From Lachnospiraceae bacterium (GTDB taxonomy: Bacteria; Bacillota; Clostridia; Lachnospirales; Lachnospiraceae): a stretch of DNA of 64,000 bases. The notes under the pieces are model-generated. The model did no database searches. It saw only the letters and a program-made list of their open reading frames with translations, and was not told where the DNA came from. Positions 1 to 7,823 of this stretch are shown in pieces. A program made the position numbers and the translations under genes. Location of the stretch: contig JAETTM010000015.1 in assembly GCA_021769135.1 (NCBI GenBank), forward strand, positions 1 through 64,000, read 5' to 3'. Numbering within the stretch: the first letter of the stretch is position 1; every line of letters begins with the position of its first letter.

Positions 1-58
1 TGTCAAAAGGTACGCTTTTTGATAATATCCGACAAAAAATGCGGGGGAGGTGCAGTGG

Positions 59-271
59 GTGGACCAATCTGAAAATATGGATGCATTGCTGGATTTTCTG
101 TACCAGGCAATGTTTACAATTGCTCCAAAAGGGTATAGCCCTAAAGAAGTAGATATGTTTATTGAAGAATTAAAGGATCAATGTTGTGCATGGAGCAGGA
201 AATATACGGAATTACAAAAAGAACTTCAGGAAATGAAGGAGGGAAGAAGAAATGTCGATGCTTCAGGTTAA
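59..271 (+). CDS. Small DivIVA-like coiled-coil protein
   Basis: About 70 residues; not an established named gene. The stretch GYSPKEVDMFIEEL followed by a charged helical run resembles the N-terminal segment of DivIVA/GpsB proteins, which bind curved membrane and recruit wall-synthesis factors (family knowledge). It lacks the long coiled coil of full DivIVA. GTG 59 is preferred because gggggagg ends nine bases upstream; GTG 50 would lie directly against that site, and ATG 77 is a further in-frame option. The 3' end overlaps the VTC gene by 20 bases, suggesting translational coupling. By context it may place the downstream envelope machinery in the cell, which is inference. Confidence 0.6.
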   Translation: MDQSENMDALLDFLYQAMFTIAPKGYSPKEVDMFIEELKDQCCAWSRKYTELQKELQEMKEGRRNVDASG

Positions 272-938
272 AAGGCAGGAGATTAAATATCCCATTTCAC
301 TTCTTGAGTATAAAAAGCTGGAAAAAAAGTTAAAAGCGTGCATGTATCAGGACGAACATGCGGGAAGCGATGGCATGTACAAGGTAAGAAGCCTATATTT
401 TGACAGCCCATCGGAAAAAGACCGAATGGATGTATTGAGAGGATGTGAAAAACGCCATAAGATTAGGCTGCGTATATATTCGCTGGATGACCCTGCTGCG
501 AAATTAGAATTAAAAGCAAAAGAGGGCCGTTTTCAAAGAAAAAGCTCGCTGATTGTGTCGAGGGAAGAAGCAAAAGAGCTGATTTCGGGGAAATACGACT
601 GCCTGAGAGAGCAGGGCACCGAAATGGCAGAGCATCTGTATATGGAACTGAGACAGGGGATGTACCGTCCGCGGGTGCTGATGGAATACGACAGGGCTGC
701 CTTTTATCTTCCGTCAAAAGATATCCGGGTTACCTTTGACTGGAATGCGGCTGCCAACCGTGTTAATACGGATTTATTCGCAGAGGATATCTGTTGGATT
801 CCTTTGCGCCCATCCAGCGTCGGAGTTTTAGAAGTGAAATTTAACGGGTATTTATTCAGCTACATACAAAATTTATTGGAAGGCGTGAATAAGCTTCCGG
901 CCATGAATGGTAAATACATTTATGCATGTAATATTTAA
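252..938 (+). CDS. VTC-domain polyphosphate polymerase-like protein
   Basis: 228 residues matching the VTC/CYTH-like tunnel-fold family (polyphosphate polymerase domain), which in yeast Vtc4 makes polyphosphate from ATP. Visible features are RQEIKYP at the start, LYFDSP near residue 48, basic strands with RHKIRLRIY, KLELKAKEG, then RPRVLMEYDR and VLEVKFNGYLF, giving the alternating Arg/Lys/Glu pattern that lines the tunnel. ATG 252 has aaggagg nine bases upstream. There is no membrane segment, so it is probably cytosolic and works with the DUF4956 membrane protein that follows 21 bases later. Bacterial homologues are commonly found beside CotH and DUF4956 genes. Whether it makes polyphosphate or modifies another polymer is not shown by sequence. 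Confidence 0.85.
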   Translation: MSMLQVKRQEIKYPISLLEYKKLEKKLKACMYQDEHAGSDGMYKVRSLYFDSPSEKDRMDVLRGCEKRHKIRLRIYSLDDPAAKLELKAKEGRFQRKSSLIVSREEAKELISGKYDCLREQGTEMAEHLYMELRQGMYRPRVLMEYDRAAFYLPSKDIRVTFDWNAAANRVNTDLFAEDICWIPLRPSSVGVLEVKFNGYLFSYIQNLLEGVNKLPAMNGKYIYACNI

Positions 939-959
939 TGATGGAGGAAATGACTGGAA

Positions 960-1637
960 ATGAGAGAGCAGATTTTGAATTATATGGCGCAGCAGCAGGC
1001 GATTGAACCGACGCAGCTTATTTTTAACATGACGGTTGCAGTGGCCTTGGGCATCATTATATTTATTACGTATCGTTTAACTTATTCAGGTGTCGCATAC
1101 AGCAAGAAGTTTAATGCTTCACTGATGATGATGACATTGGTGTCTACGTTAGTCATGACTGTAATTTCCAATAATATAGCATTGTCTCTTGGTATGGTGG
1201 GCGCATTGTCCATCGTCCGTTTCCGTACGGCAATCAAGGATCCGAGAGATACTACGTTTATTTTCTGGTGTATTGGAGTGGGAATCTGCTGCGGGGTTTC
1301 ATTTTATACGGTGGCTGCAGTGGGATCGGCATATATTTTTGCAGTTATGGTCGTTTTGGGACGGGTACATACCGTTGAAAAAAGATTGCTTCTGGTAAGG
1401 GCAGGGCGCGCAGCGGAAAAGGACATAGAGTCAGCTGTGTATCTATATTTAAAAAAGGTGGAATTGCAGGCAAAGGACACTACGGGAGACGAGGTGGAGT
1501 ATATTTACATTCTTTCCGATAAAACGCTGCAGCGTGCCCAGAAAATTAATGAGGATTCGATTACGGATAAATTGTATGCGATCGAGGGCGTGCGGATGGT
1601 AAACCTGGTTGCGCAAAATGATGATATGAGCTACTGA
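960..1637 (+). CDS. DUF4956 family membrane protein
   Basis: 225 residues. The N-terminal half has three to four hydrophobic helices (about residues 20-42, 50-72, 98-116 and 120-138), with the family hallmark GALSIVRFRTAIKDPRDT between helices 2 and 3. The C-terminal 85 residues are soluble and mixed alpha/beta. DUF4956 proteins have no established biochemistry but regularly accompany VTC-domain and CotH proteins. ATG 960 is preceded by ggagga. Its TGA overlaps the DNA just before the CotH gene, consistent with one transcript. A role as membrane partner or channel for the VTC polymerase is inference from neighbourhood. Confidence 0.85.
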   Translation: MREQILNYMAQQQAIEPTQLIFNMTVAVALGIIIFITYRLTYSGVAYSKKFNASLMMMTLVSTLVMTVISNNIALSLGMVGALSIVRFRTAIKDPRDTTFIFWCIGVGICCGVSFYTVAAVGSAYIFAVMVVLGRVHTVEKRLLLVRAGRAAEKDIESAVYLYLKKVELQAKDTTGDEVEYIYILSDKTLQRAQKINEDSITDKLYAIEGVRMVNLVAQNDDMSY

Positions 1638-1651
1638 TGGAGGGATGGCAA

Positions 1652-3109
1652 ATGAAAAAATTGATCCCTTACATCTGTGTTGTGGTTTGTGGGCTTATCA
1701 TCGCAATCGGTGCAGAGATATTTTTCCCCCAGAAAGAAACGAGAATCTGGCACCACGAAACAGAAGGCCTGGAGTATTGCGAAAATACAAAGCAGGGTGA
1801 ATTTTGTACCCATTTGCCCCTTGTAATCATCGATACGAAGGGCCAGGAATTGGATTTTGTTACAGAGGTTCTGGCTTCGATGAAGATTATCGACCAGGAG
1901 GGCGGGCACAATCACTTGGACGGCGAAGCCTCAATGGAAACGGATATGCTGATTAAAATGAGAGGAAATTCTTCCAGCCGTTTTGACAAAAAGCAATATC
2001 GTTTGACATTTGTGGATGCCAGCGCTTATGGGAAAGAAACGACAAATCTTCAACAGCTGGAACATGTATCGTACAAAATCATGGGGATGCCATCGGAGTC
2101 GGAATGGGTATTGAACGGCCCTTTTTTGGATAAGACGCTTATCCGAAACTACTTAATGTACAATCTGTCGGGGGAAATCATGGAGTGGGCTCCCAATGTG
2201 CGTTATTGCGAAGTGTTTCTAAATGGAGAATATAAAGGCGTATATCTCATGCTTGAGACCGTAAAAGCGGATAAGGACAGGGTAAATCTGGCAGTGCTGA
2301 ACGGGAAGAATACGGGCACTGATTATATGGTCGCAAGAGAAAGGGCGGGCGATACGTCATATCCGTTGGATAATTTCGGAACGTATGCCGGAAAGACATA
2401 CAATGAACTGGGAATTGTTTATCCGGGCGCCAGGTCAGGAAGAACGGCCGAGCAGCTTGAATTTATCCGCCAGGACATAGGCGCGGCGGAAAAAATGCTG
2501 TATTCGCTGGACTACGATGACCAGAAAATAGGATATAAATCAGCGATTGATGTGGATTCCTTTGTGGATTATTTTATTTTGAATGAATTTGCGCTGAACG
2601 TGGATGGCGGCGGCCTTTCGACCTATATGTATAAAAAAGTGCGTTCCGGATTTACAATGGGGCCGGTCTGGGATTTTAACAACGGATTTGACAACTATGA
2701 ATATTATTCCCTCAGAGAAGACGAGTTTTACATGATTACAAAACCATGGTATGTAATGCTGCTGCGGGATGAGGAATTTGTGGAGCAGATTATTAACCGC
2801 TATAGTCTGCTGCGGCAGGGGGTATTGTCGGAGGAAAGGATCGATAAAATAATCGATGATACTATTGGGTTTTTAGGGCCGGCGATTGAAAGGAACGACC
2901 GGATTTGGGGGTATTCTTATCAGGACGGCTGGCTGGACAATTTAGACATGAAACTGCAGCCATTAGACTATGACAGAAATCCGGAAAATTATGAGGAAGC
3001 GGTTGAACAGCTGAAATCCTGTATTCACAGGCGAGGTGAATTCCTGGATAAAAATATACATGTGCTGCGCCAGTTTTGTGCGGAGTCAAAAGTAAAGGAA
3101 TGGAATTAA
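1652..3109 (+). CDS. CotH family kinase-like protein, membrane anchored
   Basis: 485 residues starting with a single signal-anchor helix (about residues 4-22), then an extracellular CotH domain. CotH proteins are atypical secreted protein kinases, first described for Bacillus spore-coat assembly. Visible motifs are KMRGNSSSRFDKKQYRL near residue 102 (nucleotide-binding loop region), NGPFLDKTLIRNY, and GPVWDFNNGFDNY near residue 338. The third residue of the metal-binding WDF(D/N) motif is Asn instead of the more usual Asp, so activity cannot be assumed. ATG 1652 is chosen because ggaggg lies seven bases upstream; an ATG at 1637 overlaps that site. Likely substrates would be surface proteins or glycans made by the same operon (inference). 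Confidence 0.85.
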   Translation: MKKLIPYICVVVCGLIIAIGAEIFFPQKETRIWHHETEGLEYCENTKQGEFCTHLPLVIIDTKGQELDFVTEVLASMKIIDQEGGHNHLDGEASMETDMLIKMRGNSSSRFDKKQYRLTFVDASAYGKETTNLQQLEHVSYKIMGMPSESEWVLNGPFLDKTLIRNYLMYNLSGEIMEWAPNVRYCEVFLNGEYKGVYLMLETVKADKDRVNLAVLNGKNTGTDYMVARERAGDTSYPLDNFGTYAGKTYNELGIVYPGARSGRTAEQLEFIRQDIGAAEKMLYSLDYDDQKIGYKSAIDVDSFVDYFILNEFALNVDGGGLSTYMYKKVRSGFTMGPVWDFNNGFDNYEYYSLREDEFYMITKPWYVMLLRDEEFVEQIINRYSLLRQGVLSEERIDKIIDDTIGFLGPAIERNDRIWGYSYQDGWLDNLDMKLQPLDYDRNPENYEEAVEQLKSCIHRRGEFLDKNIHVLRQFCAESKVKEWN

Positions 3110-3130
3110 GGGAAGAGGAAAGTTGAAATT

Positions 3131-5263
3131 ATGAAGCGTTTTCTGATAACCTGTACGGCAATAATCATTCTGGCAATTGCGGGGGCATACGTTGTTTTAT
3201 ATACTTCTTTTACTCCATTTTCAAAATTGGATGATGAGCCGGAATATTTTATGAAAGTAAAAGGAAAAGAGATTTTTCAGATGGCGGGAGGGAAGGAAGA
3301 AGTATTTGAAATAAAAGGGGTCGATTTAGGGGCTGGAATACCCGGAGCGTTCGCAACAGAGTTTGCCATCGATTATGACATGTATTTGGAATGGTTTAAG
3401 CTGATTCAGGAAATGAATGCCAATGTAATCCGGGTGTATACGATTTCTGACCCGGAGTTTTATCATGCCTTTTATGACTACAATGCGGATAATCCGAATC
3501 CGCTGTATCTGCTTCATGGCGTGTGGGTAGACGACGAGGTAGTCCGGGGAGCAAATGATGCTTATGCGGACCAGTTTATTCATGTGTTTTATAAAGACTG
3601 TGAAAAACTGGTAGACGTCCTCCATGGACGAAGAAACATCTGGTATAACAGCCGGCATGGCTATGGAGCCTATAAATGGGATGTTTCGCAATGGGTTGCC
3701 GGATATATTCTCGGAGTGGAATGGGATCCGGACGTCGTTCTTTATACCGATGATATCCGGGAGTACATGGCCTCCTTTGAGGGAGAATTTTTATATACGG
3801 ATGGGAATGCCTCCGCCTTTGAGGCGATGCTGGCGCGGGTTGGCGACAGATTGCTGACATATGAGATGAGAAAATATGGGGAACAGAAGCTGCTTGCATT
3901 TTCCAACTGGCCGGAAACAGATCCGCTGGACCATGAGCAGTGGAGGCTGGAACAGAACACAAATCTGGCGAAAATAGATGTGGAGCATATCCATGCAAAA
4001 GACAAACTGAAGACGGGAATGTTTGCGTCATATCATATTTACCCGTATTATCCCGCATTCCTTGATTTCGAAGAAAAATATGCCGGTTATGTGGACGAAA
4101 AGGGGGAAAACAATCCATATCAGGGATATTTGAAGGAAATCAACAGGCACCATACCGTGCCGGTAGTGGTTTCGGAGTTTGGCCTCCCGTCTTCCAGGGG
4201 AATCGCAAGAATTAATAAAGCCAGGGGGATGGATCAGGGAAATTTAAGCGAAGAGGAACAGGCAAAACGGCTGAAAATTCTGTATAAGGATATCAAGACC
4301 GCGGGATGTGCCGGCGCAGTAGTCTTCGCATGGCAGGATGAATGGTTTAAACGGACCTGGAATACATGGCCGGGCGTGGATTTGACAAGAAACGCCTATT
4401 GGAGCGATTATCAGACGAACGAACAGTCCTTTGGACTGATTACCTTCGATCCCGGCGAAGAAAAAAGCGTCGTCTATATAGATGGCAATGTGGAAGAATG
4501 GGAAGATGTTCCATGGATTATTCGGGATGAGGACAGCGGCCTGCAGGCGGCATATGATGAAAAGTTTGTCTATTTTCATGCCTATATTAAGAATCTGAGC
4601 GAGGGCGATGTGATATATCTGCCTGTAGATATTACGCCGAATTCGGGCGCATATAAAGAAGCGGAGAGCGGGCTGGAATTTGAACAGCCGGTAGATTTTC
4701 TGATTCGTCTGGATGGGGAAGACAATTCCGTTATGCTGGTGCAGGAATACTACGATATACTGTTTGCGACAGAACGCAGGGAAATCTGGGAGGAGGATGC
4801 GTTTATTCATCCTCCGGAGAAAGACTCGCAGAAATTCAATCTGATTCAGCAGTTTTTAAGAGGAAAAGTCATGATGCTGAATGGAGAAGTGCTGGAACCC
4901 TGGCTTTTTCCCACCGGGGAACTGCTGCATGGGAACGCGAATCCGCAAAATGAAGATTTCAATTCCCTGGCGGACTTTTTTATTGAGGGAAATCATATAG
5001 AACTGCGGATTCCGTGGACGATGTTTAACTTTTCGGATCCATCGCAGATGCGTATCCATGATGACTATTATAAGCATTATGGAGTGGAAGAGATAAAAAT
5101 AGACAGTATGGATATTTCCATGCAGATTTTGCATGATGGCCAAAACAGCGTGAAGCCTTTCGGAACGCTGAAGCTGAGGGGCTGGGGAAATCACCCCACA
5201 TGGCATATGAGGCTGAAAGCCTCTTATTATGCCATGCAGGAAGCATATGAGGAGGTGGAATAA
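3131..5263 (+). CDS. Membrane-anchored glycoside hydrolase-like protein (TIM barrel plus beta domain)
   Basis: 710 residues with an N-terminal signal-anchor (about 3-25) and no cleavage motif. Residues about 55-430 look like a clan GH-A TIM barrel: NANVIRVYTI, then GVEWDPD where an acid/base Glu would lie, and PVVVSEFGLPS near residue 345 where the nucleophile Glu would lie. The remaining 280 residues begin at VVYIDGNVEEW and look like an all-beta carbohydrate-binding or DOMON-like module. It follows the CotH gene by 21 bases and abuts the HEAT gene. Activity on an extracellular polysaccharide is inferred. It could instead be a non-catalytic partner that guides a polymer made by the glycosyltransferase two genes on. 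Confidence 0.7.
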   Translation: MKRFLITCTAIIILAIAGAYVVLYTSFTPFSKLDDEPEYFMKVKGKEIFQMAGGKEEVFEIKGVDLGAGIPGAFATEFAIDYDMYLEWFKLIQEMNANVIRVYTISDPEFYHAFYDYNADNPNPLYLLHGVWVDDEVVRGANDAYADQFIHVFYKDCEKLVDVLHGRRNIWYNSRHGYGAYKWDVSQWVAGYILGVEWDPDVVLYTDDIREYMASFEGEFLYTDGNASAFEAMLARVGDRLLTYEMRKYGEQKLLAFSNWPETDPLDHEQWRLEQNTNLAKIDVEHIHAKDKLKTGMFASYHIYPYYPAFLDFEEKYAGYVDEKGENNPYQGYLKEINRHHTVPVVVSEFGLPSSRGIARINKARGMDQGNLSEEEQAKRLKILYKDIKTAGCAGAVVFAWQDEWFKRTWNTWPGVDLTRNAYWSDYQTNEQSFGLITFDPGEEKSVVYIDGNVEEWEDVPWIIRDEDSGLQAAYDEKFVYFHAYIKNLSEGDVIYLPVDITPNSGAYKEAESGLEFEQPVDFLIRLDGEDNSVMLVQEYYDILFATERREIWEEDAFIHPPEKDSQKFNLIQQFLRGKVMMLNGEVLEPWLFPTGELLHGNANPQNEDFNSLADFFIEGNHIELRIPWTMFNFSDPSQMRIHDDYYKHYGVEEIKIDSMDISMQILHDGQNSVKPFGTLKLRGWGNHPTWHMRLKASYYAMQEAYEEVE

Positions 5264-6358
5264 GTGCTTGTTTCTTTTCATGAAGGCTACTGGCTGTTAG
5301 TGGAGCTGTGCGCGCTGTTTTGTGTGCTGACAATGGCTTACAATCTATATGAGCATTTAACGAGGAAAAGCCGCAGCAGGATACAGGGGAGGCGGACGGA
5401 ATCTTTAAAGGAATTATTGAGTACATATGCCGAAAGCCAGGGTGAGAACCGTAAAAAATGCTATAAAAAGTTTTCAAGGATTTTAAACAGGCCAAACGGA
5501 GTGCTTGCATTGATGGCGGCGCTTAATGAAATGGGATGGGATGAAAGCGGCCATATGGAACCCGTTACAAGAAGGCTTCTGTGCGAGCTGCTGACAGAGA
5601 AATATATTCATGTCTATCAAAAAGAAGACGAATCGGTGCAGGGAATGCTGATTTCTCTGCTTATCCGCTGCGATGCTTCATCCAGCAGATTGAAACAGCT
5701 TCTGTTAAAGAATCTGGAGGCGGAAAATTTACTTGTACGTATTGAAACAATGCGCTGTATTTCAGCACAGAGGAACCGAAAGCTGATGCTCCAGGCGCTG
5801 GAATGTATTCATCGGCAGCCGCAGTATTTCAGCAACAAGCTCCTGACGGATACGCTCATCGAGTTTCAAGGGGACCGGGAAGCATTGATGGAGGAATTGT
5901 GGGAGAGCCGGGAAACGTATTCTCCCAGTATTCAGATTTCCATCATCCAGTTGATGGCAATTATAAAAGAAGAAACGTTTGCAGAGCGAATCTATGAAGT
6001 GGTAAAGGATCAGGAGGCCGATAAAGAGATTCGGATTGCCGCATTAAAATATTTTCAAACGGTTCTCAGGCCGGAATATATAAAGACATTTGCGGAATTT
6101 GTGACGGAGCCGTTCTGGGAATACGGGGCTGTGGCCGCAAATGTTTTAAGGAGCTACGATTGTACTGGAGTTTTTGAACAGCTGCTTAAGGGATGCGCAA
6201 GCAGGAACTGGTATATCCGAAATAATTGTGCAAGAACGATTGTGGAGTGCTGCAGCCGGCAGCAGATTGAACAGGCGATGTGCGTGGAGGACCGCTATAG
6301 CCAGGACAGTATCCGGTATGTGTGGAAAACAATGGGGAGAGAGGGGCAAATAGCATAA
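5264..6358 (+). CDS. Membrane-tethered HEAT-repeat protein
   Basis: 364 residues, GTG start with an aggagg site about ten bases upstream, immediately after the stop of the preceding gene. One N-terminal transmembrane helix (about 8-27) is followed by roughly 300 residues of paired amphipathic helices typical of HEAT/ARM repeats, for example EIRIAALKYFQTVL and WYIRNNCARTIVECC. There are no catalytic motifs. HEAT proteins act as scaffolds. Its TAA shares the base A of the next possible start (TAATG), placing it in direct coupling with the glycosyltransferase, so an accessory role for the synthase at the inner face of the membrane is a reasonable inference. Confidence 0.75.
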   Translation: MLVSFHEGYWLLVELCALFCVLTMAYNLYEHLTRKSRSRIQGRRTESLKELLSTYAESQGENRKKCYKKFSRILNRPNGVLALMAALNEMGWDESGHMEPVTRRLLCELLTEKYIHVYQKEDESVQGMLISLLIRCDASSSRLKQLLLKNLEAENLLVRIETMRCISAQRNRKLMLQALECIHRQPQYFSNKLLTDTLIEFQGDREALMEELWESRETYSPSIQISIIQLMAIIKEETFAERIYEVVKDQEADKEIRIAALKYFQTVLRPEYIKTFAEFVTEPFWEYGAVAANVLRSYDCTGVFEQLLKGCASRNWYIRNNCARTIVECCSRQQIEQAMCVEDRYSQDSIRYVWKTMGREGQIA

Positions 6359-6455
6359 TGAATGAACATTTACGCACGATTGTTGAGTTTGCAAATTTCT
6401 TTTTTTCGTTGTTTTTTATACGGCATTTTTATTCCTTTCCGTAATTTACGGGGCC
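6358..6455 (+). other. Frameshifted N-terminal segment of the glycosyltransferase (T7 run)
   Basis: ATG 6358 overlaps the preceding stop (TAATG) and encodes MNEHLRTIVEFANFFF, then runs out of frame to a stop about 80 bases on. From 6387 the frame of the glycosyltransferase is open without a start and encodes a hydrophobic helix (LFFVVFYTAFLFLSVIYGAV). The two join perfectly if one base is gained inside the run of seven T at 6400-6406. The apparent real product therefore begins at 6358 and has an N-terminal membrane helix. Causes could be sequencing error, phase variation or slippage. Confidence 0.7.
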
Positions 6456-7823
6456 GTGGAAAGTGAAAAGAGGGAAAGGCAAAATATATTCCATAAAGGA
6501 ATCAGCGTAGATCATGCGATTAATTATGTGCCGATTTCTGTTTTGATTCCTGCCTATAATGAAGAACTGACGATTTTGGATACGGTAAAGTCATTGTGCG
6601 TACTGGATTATCCGGAATTTGAGATAATTGTAATTGACGATGGATCAAAGGACAGGACTGCGGAAATTCTAATCCATGAGATGGAGCTGAAAAGGACGGA
6701 GCGCCCAATCCGCCGGCAGGTCCTCTGCCAGGAAATGACAGAAATATATGAGACCGTGTATTCGGGGCATTCGATTACGCTTGTCCGCAAGAAGAACGGC
6801 GGAAAAGGGGATGCGCTGAATATGGGGATTAATGTGTCAAGGTATCCCTATTTCCTTAGTTTGGACGCGGATTCCGTGCTTCAAAAGGACGCTCTGAAAA
6901 AAATGATTATGCCAATCCTTTCTGATTCCAGAGTAATCGCTGTCGGCGGAATGGTGCAGGTGGCCAATGAAATGATTATTGAGGATGGGGAGATTAAAGA
7001 ATTCCGTTTTCCACGGAAATTTGTCGTTTTGATGCAGATGCTGGAATATTCGCGTACTTTTATGGCAATGCGGATGTTTCTGGATTCCTTCAATAGCAAT
7101 CTGATTATTTCAGGAACCTGTGGATTATTCCGAAAAGATATGGTGATTCAGACGAATGGGTATAAAACGGATACTGTGGGAGAGGATATGGAACTTGTAG
7201 TAAAGCTGCACGCGTATTGCAGGAGCAAAAAAGTTCCGTATAAAATCGCTTATGCGCCGGATGCCATTTGCTGGACACAGGTTCCGTCCAGGCTGAGAGA
7301 TATGAAAACCCAGAGAAGGCGGTGGCAGATGGGGCTGATGCAGAGTCTGTATACACATCGGATGATTTTATTTAATCCGCTGTACGGTGTAATGGGAGTG
7401 TTTTCAACCCTGTATTACCTGATGGTGGAAATGCTGGGGCCGTTTATCGAATTTTTAGGCGTTATGGTCATCTGTCTTGCGGCAAGGCTGGAAATGCTGA
7501 ACGTATCGTTTATGCTTTGGTATTTTCTGCTGTTTTATCTTTTGAGTACGCTGATTACGATTACTGCATTTTTCACAAGAGTGTATGTGCTGCGGGCTCC
7601 GCTGACCGTCTGGCAGGCTATCAAGGTGGTAGTACTGTCTTTCGTGGAGTCGTTTGTTTTTCATCATTTGGTTACGCTCTTCCGTCTGACTGCATTTATA
7701 AACTACAGAAAAACAAAGTTACAGTGGGGAAGGATTCAAAGACAGCAACATAACCATTCGGACAACTATGAGGAGGGAGCGGGGCATGGACAAAGAAAAG
7801 AAAGAAAGAAACAGAAAAAATGA
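6456..7823 (+). CDS. Processive family 2 glycosyltransferase, membrane synthase
   Basis: 455 residues from GTG 6456, although the natural start is probably ATG 6358 in another frame (see the T7 feature). It carries all motifs of processive GT2 synthases of the cellulose/hyaluronan/PNAG type: IDDGSKD near residue 60, LDADS near 135, GEDMELV near 241 and QRRRW near 285, followed by several transmembrane helices (about 308-330, 335-360, 365-388, 400-425). Such enzymes polymerise a UDP-sugar and extrude the chain through the membrane. The C-terminal tail is His/Lys rich. The last 38 bases overlap the alkaline phosphatase gene. Which sugar is used cannot be read from sequence. Confidence 0.88.
   Translation: MESEKRERQNIFHKGISVDHAINYVPISVLIPAYNEELTILDTVKSLCVLDYPEFEIIVIDDGSKDRTAEILIHEMELKRTERPIRRQVLCQEMTEIYETVYSGHSITLVRKKNGGKGDALNMGINVSRYPYFLSLDADSVLQKDALKKMIMPILSDSRVIAVGGMVQVANEMIIEDGEIKEFRFPRKFVVLMQMLEYSRTFMAMRMFLDSFNSNLIISGTCGLFRKDMVIQTNGYKTDTVGEDMELVVKLHAYCRSKKVPYKIAYAPDAICWTQVPSRLRDMKTQRRRWQMGLMQSLYTHRMILFNPLYGVMGVFSTLYYLMVEMLGPFIEFLGVMVICLAARLEMLNVSFMLWYFLLFYLLSTLITITAFFTRVYVLRAPLTVWQAIKVVVLSFVESFVFHHLVTLFRLTAFINYRKTKLQWGRIQRQQHNHSDNYEEGAGHGQRKERKKQKK

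Noticed and set aside
1-24. Hairpin at the left edge (TCAAAA/TTTTGA)
   Set aside because: Too short and cut off from its context to call a terminator.
3576-4118. 180-codon minus-strand frame
   Set aside because: Antisense shadow of the GH-like gene with low-complexity His/Pro composition.
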